From Bacteroidota bacterium (GTDB taxonomy: Bacteria > Bacteroidota > Bacteroidia > Chitinophagales > Chitinophagaceae), in the NCBI GenBank assembly GCA_030706685.1, contig JAUZOA010000023.1, forward strand, positions 1 to 60,410: 60,410 bases of DNA, written 5' to 3'. The stretch's first letter is position 1; each line of letters begins with the position of its first letter. Shown here piece after piece: positions 16,655 through 23,994 of the stretch. The notes beneath the pieces were generated by a model. That model saw nothing but the letters and a program-made list of their open reading frames with translations. It was not told the DNA's origin and did not search any database. Made by a program: the position numbers and the translations under genes.

Positions 16655-17142
16655 ACTGAGATAAATGAGAAAATGGGATAAATGAGAATTAAACCCGAAT
16701 CTTATGGGAGATTACAAATATGGTGAGATAACCGAAAAAATTATTGGCGCTTCTTTTAGAGTACATAGTGGTTTGCGTAACGGCTTCCAGGAAGTCATTT
16801 ATCAAAGGGCTTTGGAACTGGAATTTAAAGTAATGAGTCTTGACTATGCAAGGGAATTTGAAATGCCCATCTATTATATGGATCAGCAAATAGGCACAAG
16901 AAGAGTTGATTTTTTAGTAGATGGAAAAATAAGCGTTGAACTAAAGGCGGTAATAAAGTTGGAGGACGTTCATATTGCACAGGCGATGAATTACCTGGAA
17001 GCGTATAATCTGGAGATAGGATTATTGTTGAGCTTTGGAAGCAAGCGACTGGAATTTCATCGCCTGACCAATAAGAAATACAACCCGGTAATAATCCGTC
17101 ATCCTCAAAAATCCGATAAATCTCATTAATCTCAGTTTAGAC
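16649..17142 (+). mobile_element. GxxExxY cassette with terminal inverted repeats, inserted between trpG and trpD
   Basis: A 494-bp unit bounded by 22-bp inverted repeats that match at 20 of 22 positions (left end GTCTGAACTGAGAT, right end ATCTCAGTTTAGAC). It carries a single gene. The left repeat supplies the trpG stop and the right repeat overlaps the end of the cassette gene. Removing 16649-17142 exactly gives trpG ending in AGA TGA with the trpD ATG overlapping as ATGA, the same coupling seen at trpD-trpC. No transposase is present, so mobility would need help in trans. No clear target-site duplication is visible. Confidence 0.75.
16704..17129 (+). CDS. GxxExxY protein (PD-(D/E)xK nuclease-like)
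   Basis: A 141-aa protein of the GxxExxY family; the naming motif is G27-x-x-E30-x-x-Y33 in NGFQEVIYQ. RRVDFLVDGKISVELKA gives D69, E79 and K81, the spacing of the PD-(D/E)xK nuclease fold. The family is small, often multicopy and of unknown function. It has no role in tryptophan synthesis and sits between inverted repeats inside the trp operon. The C-terminal residues (KSDKSH) are encoded by the right inverted repeat region. Confidence 0.9.
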   Translation: MGDYKYGEITEKIIGASFRVHSGLRNGFQEVIYQRALELEFKVMSLDYAREFEMPIYYMDQQIGTRRVDFLVDGKISVELKAVIKLEDVHIAQAMNYLEAYNLEIGLLLSFGSKRLEFHRLTNKKYNPVIIRHPQKSDKSH

Positions 17143-17144
17143 AG

Positions 17145-18137
17145 ATGAAAAAGATTCTTCAATATTTATTCGAACACAAAACTCTTTCAAGAGAGAAGGC
17201 TAAAGAAGTATTGGTTAACATCGGCAAAGGCGTTTACAATGAACATGAAGTAACCGCTTTCATGACCGTATACCTGATGAGGAGTATTACTATTGAAGAA
17301 TTGCAGGGCTTCCAGGATGCGTTGCTGGAACTATGTGTGAAGGTGAGCCTGGATGAGTTTGAATTGATGGATATAGTGGGAACGGGCGGCGATGGCAAGA
17401 ATACGTTTAATATTTCCACCCTGGCTTGTTTTATTGTAGCCGGCACGGGACAAAAAGTGGCCAAACATGGCAACTATGGCGCTTCGTCGGTGAGCGGGGC
17501 CAGTAACGTGATGGAACAATTGGGTTATAAGTTTAAGAATGAAAATGAAAAATTAAAGAAAGAAGTCGCGGAAGCGGGCATTTGTTTTTTACATGCGCCG
17601 ATGTTTCACCCGGCATTAAAAACCGTAGGTCCGATCAGGAAGAACCTGGCCATGCGTACATTTTTTAATATGCTGGGACCGATGGTAAACCCTGCTTCAC
17701 CGAAGTTCCAGTTAGTGGGGGTGTATAATTTGGAGATGGCGAGGGTATATAATTACTTATTACAGCAAACCGGGAATGCTTTTACGATCATTCATGGCCT
17801 CGATGGCTACGATGAAATTTCTTTGACCAATGACACCAAAGTTATTACCAATAAAGGAGAGAAGATCATGACGCCGGAACAATTGGGTAAAAGGATGGTT
17901 TCACCGGAAGATATCACCGGGGGCAATTCAGTAGAGGAAGCAGCTAAGATATTTTCAAAAATACTGAAGGGCGAAGGTTCATGGGCGCAAAACGTGGTAG
18001 TATTGGCCAACGCAGCCATGGCTTTGCAGTGTACCGGTCATTTCAAAACATATGACGATGCCTATAATGCGGCAATAGAGAGTTTGGAAAGCGGCAAAGC
18101 AAACAAAGCTTTACAAAAATTAATCAGCCTGCAATGA
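17145..18137 (+). CDS. trpD: Anthranilate phosphoribosyltransferase
   Basis: A 330-aa enzyme transferring phosphoribose from PRPP to anthranilate. It shows the PRPP/Mg motif GTGGDGKNTFN (79-89), KHGN (107-110) and SGASN. The length is canonical. The trpC start overlaps its stop by four bases (ATGA), showing translational coupling. On the upstream side it is separated from trpG only by the inserted GxxExxY cassette. Confidence 0.97.
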   Translation: MKKILQYLFEHKTLSREKAKEVLVNIGKGVYNEHEVTAFMTVYLMRSITIEELQGFQDALLELCVKVSLDEFELMDIVGTGGDGKNTFNISTLACFIVAGTGQKVAKHGNYGASSVSGASNVMEQLGYKFKNENEKLKKEVAEAGICFLHAPMFHPALKTVGPIRKNLAMRTFFNMLGPMVNPASPKFQLVGVYNLEMARVYNYLLQQTGNAFTIIHGLDGYDEISLTNDTKVITNKGEKIMTPEQLGKRMVSPEDITGGNSVEEAAKIFSKILKGEGSWAQNVVVLANAAMALQCTGHFKTYDDAYNAAIESLESGKANKALQKLISLQ

Positions 18138-18934
18138 AGAATATACTCGAAGAAATAATTGCTGTAAAAGAAAGACAGGTGGAATTTGAAAAAACGGAAA
18201 CTCCTGTTTCAGAATGGGAAAAACAGCCTTTTTTTACGAGGCAAACCTTTTCATTGTGCTCTTCTTTACTGGATAAAAACAAGACAGGGATCATTGCAGA
18301 GTTCAAAAGGAAGTCGCCTTCGAAAGGGATAATCAATAGTAAAGTGTCTGTTGAGGAAGTGACAAGGGCCTATACCCTGAACGGGGCATCAGGTTTATCT
18401 GTTTTAACGGATAAAGCATTTTTCGGAGGATCGACGGAAGACCTGGCCGCTGCCCGCTTCAACGATATTCCGGTGCTGAGAAAAGACTTTATTATTGATG
18501 AATACCAGTTGGTACAGGCCAAAGCGGTTGGGGCTGATGTTATATTATTGATCGCGGCTTGCCTTACACCTTCCCGTGTGCAGCGGTATGCAGCTTTTGC
18601 AAAAAAAATAGGCCTGGAAGTTTTGCTTGAAATTCACCAGGAAAATGAATTAGGCCATATTTGTGATGAAGTAGACATGGTGGGAGTAAACAACAGGGAC
18701 CTGAAAACGTTTAAAGTAGATGTGAATACATCGTTACGGATTATCAACAAAATTCCAACCAACAAACTGGCTGTAACCGAGAGCGGTATCAGCGATGTGG
18801 AAACGATTGTAACTTTAAGACAAGCCGGTTTCAAAGGTTTTTTGATCGGGGAGACATTTATGAAAGAAGCTGATCCCGGCTACGCATTTGCCGGCTTTGT
18901 GGAGGAGTTAAAGATCAGTAAGGTAAATGAATGA
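18134..18934 (+). CDS. trpC: Indole-3-glycerol phosphate synthase
   Basis: A 266-aa TIM-barrel enzyme. Family motifs are IIAEFKRKSPSKG (catalytic Lys), VLTDKAFFGGS, VLRKDFIIDEYQ, VGVNNRDLKTF and TESGIS. It is separate from TrpF here, unlike the fused enterobacterial enzyme. ATGA overlap with trpD. A 57-base gap to trpF holds CTTTTGC / GCAAAAG complementary words, possibly a weak hairpin. Confidence 0.97.
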   Translation: MKNILEEIIAVKERQVEFEKTETPVSEWEKQPFFTRQTFSLCSSLLDKNKTGIIAEFKRKSPSKGIINSKVSVEEVTRAYTLNGASGLSVLTDKAFFGGSTEDLAAARFNDIPVLRKDFIIDEYQLVQAKAVGADVILLIAACLTPSRVQRYAAFAKKIGLEVLLEIHQENELGHICDEVDMVGVNNRDLKTFKVDVNTSLRIINKIPTNKLAVTESGISDVETIVTLRQAGFKGFLIGETFMKEADPGYAFAGFVEELKISKVNE

Positions 18935-18991
18935 CAACAGCACAATAACGGTTGCTTTTGCTGAAGGATTAAAAATTAAAAGCAAAAGTTC

Positions 18992-19627
18992 ATGAGAATA
19001 AAAGTTTGCGGTATGACCATTCCGGAGCAGGTGACTACCCTGGATGAAATGGGTGTTGACCTTGCCGGTTTTATTTTCTATCCTAAATCACCGCGCTATA
19101 TCGGCAATAAGATATCGCCGGAAAAAATGAAGCAGGTTAAGGGCAGGATCGCGAAAGTGGGTGTCTTTGTGAATATGCCTTACGAGGAGCTGATGCGGAC
19201 AGTAGAAAGTTACCGGCTGGATATGGTACAACTGCATGGAGACGAGAACCCGGTGTTTTGCGAGAAGGTAGCCAATTATGTCACCGTGATCAAGGCATTC
19301 CGATTATCTGACAATGACCCTATCGAATGGATGGTAAGATCTTTTCATGATGCGAGCGATATGTTTATGTTCGATACGCTCGGGGCCGGTTATGGGGGAA
19401 CCGGAAAGAAGTTTGACTGGAATGTATTAAAGAAGGCGACGATCGACAAGATATTTTTCCTGAGTGGCGGTATTGAACCCGACGATGAAGAAAAATTAAA
19501 AGAGTTTGCCAAAGAAAGGGTGGCACAAAAGTTATTTGCCGTCGATATCAACAGTAAGTTCGAGATAAGTGCAGGAGTGAAGGATATGGTGAGGGTGAGG
19601 AAGTTTGTGGAGGGGCTTAGAGGTTGA
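18992..19627 (+). CDS. trpF: Phosphoribosylanthranilate isomerase
   Basis: A 211-aa TIM-barrel. KVCGMT at 4-9 carries the catalytic Cys (C6 or C7 region), GFIFYPKSPRY and the catalytic Asp segment MFDTLGAGYGGTGKKFDW are present, as is FLSGGIEPDD for phosphate binding. Normal length, single-function enzyme. It is in the operon after trpC and before a GNAT passenger gene. Confidence 0.95.
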   Translation: MRIKVCGMTIPEQVTTLDEMGVDLAGFIFYPKSPRYIGNKISPEKMKQVKGRIAKVGVFVNMPYEELMRTVESYRLDMVQLHGDENPVFCEKVANYVTVIKAFRLSDNDPIEWMVRSFHDASDMFMFDTLGAGYGGTGKKFDWNVLKKATIDKIFFLSGGIEPDDEEKLKEFAKERVAQKLFAVDINSKFEISAGVKDMVRVRKFVEGLRG

Positions 19628-19650
19628 GTGTTTCATAGTTTAATTGTTTA

Positions 19651-20151
19651 ATGATTAATATGGTTCATGTCCGGGAAGCCGTTGAAAATGATCTGCCGCA
19701 GTTGTTGTCCATTTATAACGACATCATCCTGCACACGACAGCCGTGTATGATTATGAACCGCATACACTGGAAATGAGAAAACAATGGTGGGAGACGAAG
19801 AAACAGCAGGGTTTCCCGGTATATGTGGCAGAGGAAGGCGGGAAGATACTTGGTTTCAGTTCGATAGGGCCATTCAGGGCATGGGCCGCGTATAAATATT
19901 CGGTGGAGAATTCAGTTTATGTAGCGGCTGAACAGAGAGGAAAAGGAACCGGGAAATTATTGATACCGCCCTTGATTGATGCAGCAAAGAAACTGCAATT
20001 GCATACGATCATCGCGAGTATTGATGCAACGAATGAAGCCAGTTTAAGATTGCATAAAAGTTTTGGCTTTGAAGAAGTGGCGCATTTTAAACAGGTGGGA
20101 TGGAAGTTTGAGAGATGGCTGGATTTGAAATTTTTGCAGCTAATTGTCTGA
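19651..20151 (+). CDS. GNAT acetyltransferase, phosphinothricin/methionine sulfone type
   Basis: A 166-aa acetyltransferase with the MnaT/PAT layout: VREAVENDLPQLLSIYNDII at the start, a FRAWAAYKYSVENSVYV strand, the acetyl-CoA loop QRGKGTGKLL and NEASLRLHKSFGFEEVAHFKQVGWKFERWLDL. Such enzymes acetylate amino-acid analogues. It lies inside the trp operon, 23 bases after trpF. Its final codon and stop (GTC TGA) are the first six bases of a 95-bp inverted-repeat element; without it the frame would continue ISVE to a TAG. Confidence 0.85.
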   Translation: MINMVHVREAVENDLPQLLSIYNDIILHTTAVYDYEPHTLEMRKQWWETKKQQGFPVYVAEEGGKILGFSSIGPFRAWAAYKYSVENSVYVAAEQRGKGTGKLLIPPLIDAAKKLQLHTIIASIDATNEASLRLHKSFGFEEVAHFKQVGWKFERWLDLKFLQLIV

Positions 20152-20240
20152 ACCGGGATTTGGGTGGATGAAATGGATTATGAGGAAATAGGAGGGTAAT
20201 CCTATAAATCCCGGAAATCTTTCAAAATCATGGTTCAGAC
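20146..20240. mobile_element. 95-bp MITE-like element related to the GxxExxY cassette
   Basis: The ends GTCTGAACCGGGATTT and AAATCATGGTTCAGAC are inverted repeats (14 of 16). They share GTCTGAAC with the ends of the GxxExxY cassette at 16649-17142. Inside are two further perfect inverted pairs, CCGGGATTT (20153) / AAATCCCGG (20206) and ATAGGA (20088 offset, 20188-20193) / TCCTAT (20200-20205), so the RNA can fold as a nested hairpin. It has no coding capacity. It lies between the GNAT gene and trpB. Confidence 0.7.
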
Positions 20241-20305
20241 AGTGTAGAATAGAGAACAGACCGATACCATGAAAACCCGGACTGGTAACATAAAAGAAAA
20301 ACTAA

Positions 20306-21634
20306 ATGAAAACAACAATTATAAACGACCTAAAGTCTCCTCCTTCAGGAGAAGTTTGGAAGGAGCTTCCTTCCCCCCAGGGCTACTACGGCTCCTTCGG
20401 CGGCGCCTTTATTCCCGAAATGCTTCATCGCAATGTAGAAGAATTACGGACTAAATACTTAGCGATCATTAGTGAACCAGGTTTTCAAAAAGAATTTCGT
20501 GACTTGTTGAAAGATTATGCAGGAAGACCGACACCCTTATATCATGCGAAAAGATTGAGCGAACAGTTTGGTACAACTATTTACCTGAAGCGCGAGGATC
20601 TTTGTCATACCGGCGCGCATAAGATCAATAATACGATCGGGCAAATTTTATTAGCGGAACGACTGGGCAAGAAAAGGATCATCGCTGAGACAGGAGCCGG
20701 TCAGCATGGCGTGGCCACTGCTACTGTTTGTGCATTGAAAGGCGTACAGTGCATTGTGTATATGGGTGAAAAAGATATTGAACGGCAGGCGCCGAATGTA
20801 GCAAGGATGAAGATGCTTGGAGCAACGGTGATACCGGCCGTTTCTGGAAGCAAGACATTGAAAGATGCGACTAACGAGGCTATCCGCGACTGGATCAATA
20901 ACCCCAACGATACACATTATATCATCGGATCAGTGGTCGGTCCGCATCCATACCCCGATATGGTGGCAAGGTTTCAGTCTGTTATTAGTGAAGAAATGAG
21001 ATGGCAACTAAAAGAAAAAACGGGAAATGAATTGCCCACGCATATCATTGCCTGTGTAGGTGGTGGCAGTAATGCGGCCGGCGCCTTTTATCATTATTTG
21101 GATGAGCGGAGTGTGCAATTGATAGCGGTGGAAGCAGCGGGTCTTGGCCTTAGTAGCGGGATGAGCGCTGCCACTACGCAACTTGGCAAACCAGGTGTGC
21201 TGCATGGAAGTAAAAGCCTGGTAATGCAAACGGAAGACGGACAGATAATAGAACCGCATAGTATTTCAGCCGGTCTCGATTATCCTGGTATCGGTCCGCT
21301 TCATGCCCATTTATATAAAAGCGGGAGAGGAACGTTTTTAAGTGCGACAGATGAGGAGGCTTTACAGGCTGCTTTTGAATTAGCAAGACTGGAAGGGATT
21401 ATCCCCGCTTTGGAAAGTGCCCATGCTTTAGCGGCACTTAAAGACCTCAGCTTCGTTTTCTCTCCTATGGTAGAAGGAGGCCGGGCGACGGAATATAAAT
21501 CCGGCAACAATGCTGACAAATCAGCTAAGAATATACCCGGGCAGGCGAGGTTTACTAAAGACTCAAGAGTAGTAGTTTGCTTGAGTGGCAGAGGGGATAA
21601 GGATTTGGCGACCTATATGAAAGCCATGAAGTAA
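20306..21634 (+). CDS. trpB: Tryptophan synthase beta chain
   Basis: A 442-aa PLP enzyme, about 45 residues longer than usual. The PLP lysine is K106 in [17 protein letters not shown] binds the cofactor phosphate and the C-terminus has [12 protein letters not shown]. Two insertions explain the length. The N-terminus carries [17 protein letters not shown] (residues 9-25) from a family A palindrome before the usual [15 protein letters not shown]. Near the C-terminus about 27 extra residues ([20 protein letters not shown] region) lie between FSPM and SRVVVCLS. The catalytic core looks intact. Confidence 0.95.
   Translation: MKTTIINDLKSPPSGEVWKELPSPQGYYGSFGGAFIPEMLHRNVEELRTKYLAIISEPGFQKEFRDLLKDYAGRPTPLYHAKRLSEQFGTTIYLKREDLCHTGAHKINNTIGQILLAERLGKKRIIAETGAGQHGVATATVCALKGVQCIVYMGEKDIERQAPNVARMKMLGATVIPAVSGSKTLKDATNEAIRDWINNPNDTHYIIGSVVGPHPYPDMVARFQSVISEEMRWQLKEKTGNELPTHIIACVGGGSNAAGAFYHYLDERSVQLIAVEAAGLGLSSGMSAATTQLGKPGVLHGSKSLVMQTEDGQIIEPHSISAGLDYPGIGPLHAHLYKSGRGTFLSATDEEALQAAFELARLEGIIPALESAHALAALKDLSFVFSPMVEGGRATEYKSGNNADKSAKNIPGQARFTKDSRVVVCLSGRGDKDLATYMKAMK
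20331..20371. repeat. Intragenic palindrome, family A, at the 5' end of trpB
   Basis: TAAAGTCTCCTCCTTCAGG followed by AGAAGTTTGGAAGGAGCTT; TCTCCT / AGGAGA form an internal hairpin. It is read as [12 protein letters not shown] in the extended N-terminus of TrpB. The block aligns with copies in trpE, trpA and ugd. Confidence 0.78.
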
Positions 21635-21650
21635 TTTTTAAACTAATAAT

Positions 21651-22013
21651 ATGAAAACGATCCCCATTGCCCTGTTGTTAGTCTTAATGACAGCCTGTAA
21701 AACCAGGCCATTTGTTAAACACGGACTTGAATTCGAAAAGGTGGCTGACAATTGTAAAGCTATGAATACAGGTTTTAAAATGAACTCTAACCTGAATGGT
21801 GAACGTTATGAGTTTCAGCGTTGCCTGGATGCAGACTTTAAAAAAGAGCAGCTCACTTCCATACGGCAGGGTGATACGATTGTTTTAAAATTTGAGCGAA
21901 AGAACACACAACAGGCTTTGTATAATCTTATCGTTGACCTCGATGCTTATCCCCGTTATAATTTTTTGACGATTGATGATAATACATTCCCGATTATCCC
22001 GGTTGGAAATTAA
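21651..22013 (+). CDS. Small lipoprotein of unknown function in the trp operon
   Basis: A 120-aa protein with a type II signal peptide (MKTIPIALLLVLMTAC, Cys16). The mature part has two further Cys residues (DNCKAMN and QRCLDAD) that could form a disulfide, and a beta-rich C-terminus (LYNLIVDLDAYPRYNFLTIDDN). I do not recognise the family. It is placed between trpB and trpA with gaps of 16 and 5 bases, so it must be co-transcribed with them. A tryptophan-related role is not implied by its sequence. Confidence 0.7.
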   Translation: MKTIPIALLLVLMTACKTRPFVKHGLEFEKVADNCKAMNTGFKMNSNLNGERYEFQRCLDADFKKEQLTSIRQGDTIVLKFERKNTQQALYNLIVDLDAYPRYNFLTIDDNTFPIIPVGN

Positions 22014-22018
22014 AATAT

Positions 22019-22806
22019 ATGAGCAGGATCAAAGAATTATTCAGCAGAAAGAAAGGCAGGATATTAAATGTTTACTGTACGGCCGGTTATCCGCAATTGG
22101 ACAGCACATTACCGGTATTGAAAGCTTTGCAGGCTAATGGTGCAGATATGATAGAGCTGGGTATGCCTTACAGCGATCCTTTAGCTGATGGCCCGGTAAT
22201 ACAGCATAGCAGCACCATTGCTATCGCCAATGGGATGACGATAAAAAAAATGTTTGAGCAGTTAAAAGATTTTCGTCAAAGTCCCCACCGGGGGATTCAG
22301 GGGACATTCCTGTCATATTAATGGGAAATATAAACCCGGTTCTTCAATATGGGTTTGAAAAATTCTGTGCGGATGCGGCGGCTACCGGGATAGATGGATT
22401 GATATTGCCGGATCTGCCGATGTATGAATTTGAAACTGAATATGGCGCTATTATTCAAAAATACGGGCTTGATTTTATTTTCCTGGTAACACCCGAAACT
22501 TCTGAAGAACGAATAAAAAAATTGGATGAATTAACCAGTGGATTCCTTTATGCCGTTTCCTCCTCTTCTACTACCGGGAAAGATAAAAACATGGAAGATG
22601 TAAAGTCCTATCTTCAGCGGCTTCAGAAATTAAAACTAAAAAGCCCTGTCCTGGTCGGCTTTGGGATAAAAGACAAGCCGACTTTTGATGCAGCCTGCAG
22701 TTATTCAAACGGGGTAATCATCGGGACCGCCTTTATTAAAGCATTGGAAAACAAAGAGCCGGTAGAAAAAATGGTTAAACAGTTTATAGAGGGCATTTTA
22801 CATTAA
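22019..22806 (+). pseudogene. trpA: Tryptophan synthase alpha chain, frameshifted at a palindromic repeat
   Basis: Two frames together make one TrpA. The first (22019-22321, 100 aa) has the catalytic Glu in MIELGMPYSDPLADGPV and Asp in PLADGP. The second (22321-22806, 161 aa) starts MGNINPVLQYGFEKF and has FLVTPETSEERI and VGFGIKDKP. Between them the frame must slip by -1: the second frame read upstream gives KSPPGDSGDIPVILMGN, so strand DIPVIL is intact but out of frame with the 5' part. The shift lies in a family A palindrome (22276-22306). The stop and restart overlap as TAATG. It may be a true mutation, a sequencing error in the GC-rich hairpin, or a tolerated split; the rest of the pathway is complete. 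Confidence 0.85.
22276..22306. repeat. Intragenic palindrome, family A, at the trpA frameshift
   Basis: CAAAGTCCCCACCGGGGG then ATTCAGGGGACATT: GTCCCC / GGGGAC arms around a CCACCGGGGG centre. In the downstream TrpA frame it reads KSPPGDSGD, matching the other family A copies, but it is one base out of register with the upstream half of trpA. Confidence 0.7.
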
Positions 22807-22833
22807 CGGCTCGTATCAACGAAAAAAAGAAAT

Positions 22834-22841
22834 TATCTTTG
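22834..22841 (+). promoter_or_regulatory. -7 box for the TlpA-like gene
   Basis: TATCTTTG is a full match to the Bacteroidota -7 consensus TAnnTTTG, 29 bases before the ATG at 22871. No TTTG is seen 19 bases upstream, so the -33 half is weak. It suggests that the thioredoxin gene is transcribed apart from the trp operon. Confidence 0.5.
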
Positions 22842-22870
22842 TCAATTCATATCATTAAAACAATCTTTTG

Positions 22871-23950
22871 ATGAAACGCTTTCTTATCCTGTTTGTATTG
22901 ACACCAGTGCTGGTTATCGGCCAGAAAAAATTATCCTTAACGGGTAAAGTTGACGGTTTAAAGGAAGGATCAGTTATTGCGCTCATGGATGCAAACAAAT
23001 CCGCCGATACTATTGGTAAAGGCAGAGTAAAAAACGGAGTCTTTGTTATAAATAGCGGATTAAAAGAACCTACTTTGGCCACGCTGAATTTTGATAATGG
23101 TCAGCGGGCAGCCCTGTTCCTGGATAATTCGGCTGTCATGGTTACCGGCCATGCCAGTGATCCGAACAATATTGTTGCGAAGGGGTCTCCGTCACAAGAC
23201 GCATTTGATGCTTTTCAAAAGAAATTCAACCCATTGTTCGGCAACCTGTCAAAGATCAACCAGCAGATGCAGTTTACCGGGCCGACTGATAGCCTCCAGG
23301 CAGCCGCCAATGATATAAAGAACAGCATACAGAAAGAAATTGATGCTTTTATAAAGAAATACAAATCATCTGCTGTCAGCAGTTTCATGTTAGCAGTAAC
23401 TTACCAGTTGAGTGATGATATATTTCTTACGGAAAGAAGATTTAATTCGCTGCTCCCGGCCGCGAAAAATAATTTGTACGGCAATTACATGAAGGATATG
23501 ATCGCCGAGACGAAGGTACTCGCTGTGGGCAGCGTTGCTATGGATTTTACACAAACCGATACCCTTGGCAAACCTGTCTCTCTTTCTTCTTTTCGCGGCA
23601 GGTATGTATTGCTGGACTTCTGGGCAAGTTGGTGCGGGCCCTGCCGCCAGGAAAATCCTAATGTAGTTATCGTCTACAATAAATTTAAGGAGAAGAACTT
23701 CACCGTTCTCGGCGTATCATTGGACAGACCCGGGCAAAAAGATAAATGGCTGCAGGCCATTCATGCGGATAATCTTACCTGGACACATATAAGCGATCTT
23801 AATTTCTGGAACAATGCCGTAGCCGTTCAATATAAGATACAAAGTATACCTCAAAATTTCCTGATCGGACCGGATGGAAAAATAGTAGCCAAGAATCTCC
23901 GTGGGCCGGCGCTGGAATCCAAACTTTGCGAATTGCTTGGGTGTAATTAA
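22871..23950 (+). CDS. TlpA-like thiol-disulfide oxidoreductase with DUF4369 N-terminal domain
   Basis: A 359-aa exported protein. The ATG at 22871 gives a signal peptide (MKRFLILFVLTPVLVIGQ). Residues 20-120 are a DUF4369 beta domain (LTGKVDGLKEGSVIALMD), 120-215 a helical linker and 220-359 an AhpC/TSA-thioredoxin domain with the redox motif WCGPC at 254-258, followed by GVSLDRPGQKDKW and the cis-Pro segment QSIPQNFLI. It probably reduces or resolves periplasmic disulfides, for example in cytochrome c maturation; the ccm genes at 29192-31063 are a possible functional link (inference). Confidence 0.92.
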   Translation: MKRFLILFVLTPVLVIGQKKLSLTGKVDGLKEGSVIALMDANKSADTIGKGRVKNGVFVINSGLKEPTLATLNFDNGQRAALFLDNSAVMVTGHASDPNNIVAKGSPSQDAFDAFQKKFNPLFGNLSKINQQMQFTGPTDSLQAAANDIKNSIQKEIDAFIKKYKSSAVSSFMLAVTYQLSDDIFLTERRFNSLLPAAKNNLYGNYMKDMIAETKVLAVGSVAMDFTQTDTLGKPVSLSSFRGRYVLLDFWASWCGPCRQENPNVVIVYNKFKEKNFTVLGVSLDRPGQKDKWLQAIHADNLTWTHISDLNFWNNAVAVQYKIQSIPQNFLIGPDGKIVAKNLRGPALESKLCELLGCN

Positions 23951-23951
23951 T

Positions 23952-23985
23952 TACGAAGTCGGAAGTACGTTCTTCCGACTTCGTA
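23952..23985. terminator. Bidirectional hairpin between convergent genes (GTACTTCGTAC family)
   Basis: A 14-bp perfect stem TACGAAGTCGGAAG / CTTCCGACTTCGTA with a six-base loop starts just after the TlpA-like stop and ends 10 bases before the DUF2911 stop on the other strand. It is a plausible terminator for both genes, although its flanking T runs are short. The ACTTCGTAC word recurs at 30225-30317, 31080-31094 and 33930-33967. Confidence 0.7.
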
Positions 23986-23994
23986 CTTCCCGTT

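Noticed and set aside
16649-17142. GxxExxY protein as a regulatory or catalytic member of the trp pathway
   Set aside because: Its family is unrelated to tryptophan synthesis, it is flanked by inverted repeats, and the junction is restored when it is removed.
20269-20454. A 61-codon plus-strand frame overlapping the trpB start
   Set aside because: It is in a different frame from trpB, is rich in Arg and Ser with no domain, and is a shadow of the repeat-containing 5' end of trpB.
22270-22325. Programmed -1 ribosomal frameshift in trpA
   Set aside because: No X-XXY-YYZ heptamer is in the zero frame before the repeat, and TrpA is not known to use recoding. The TAATG restart would still lose the DIPVIL strand. 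A mutation or sequence error in the GC-rich repeat is simpler.
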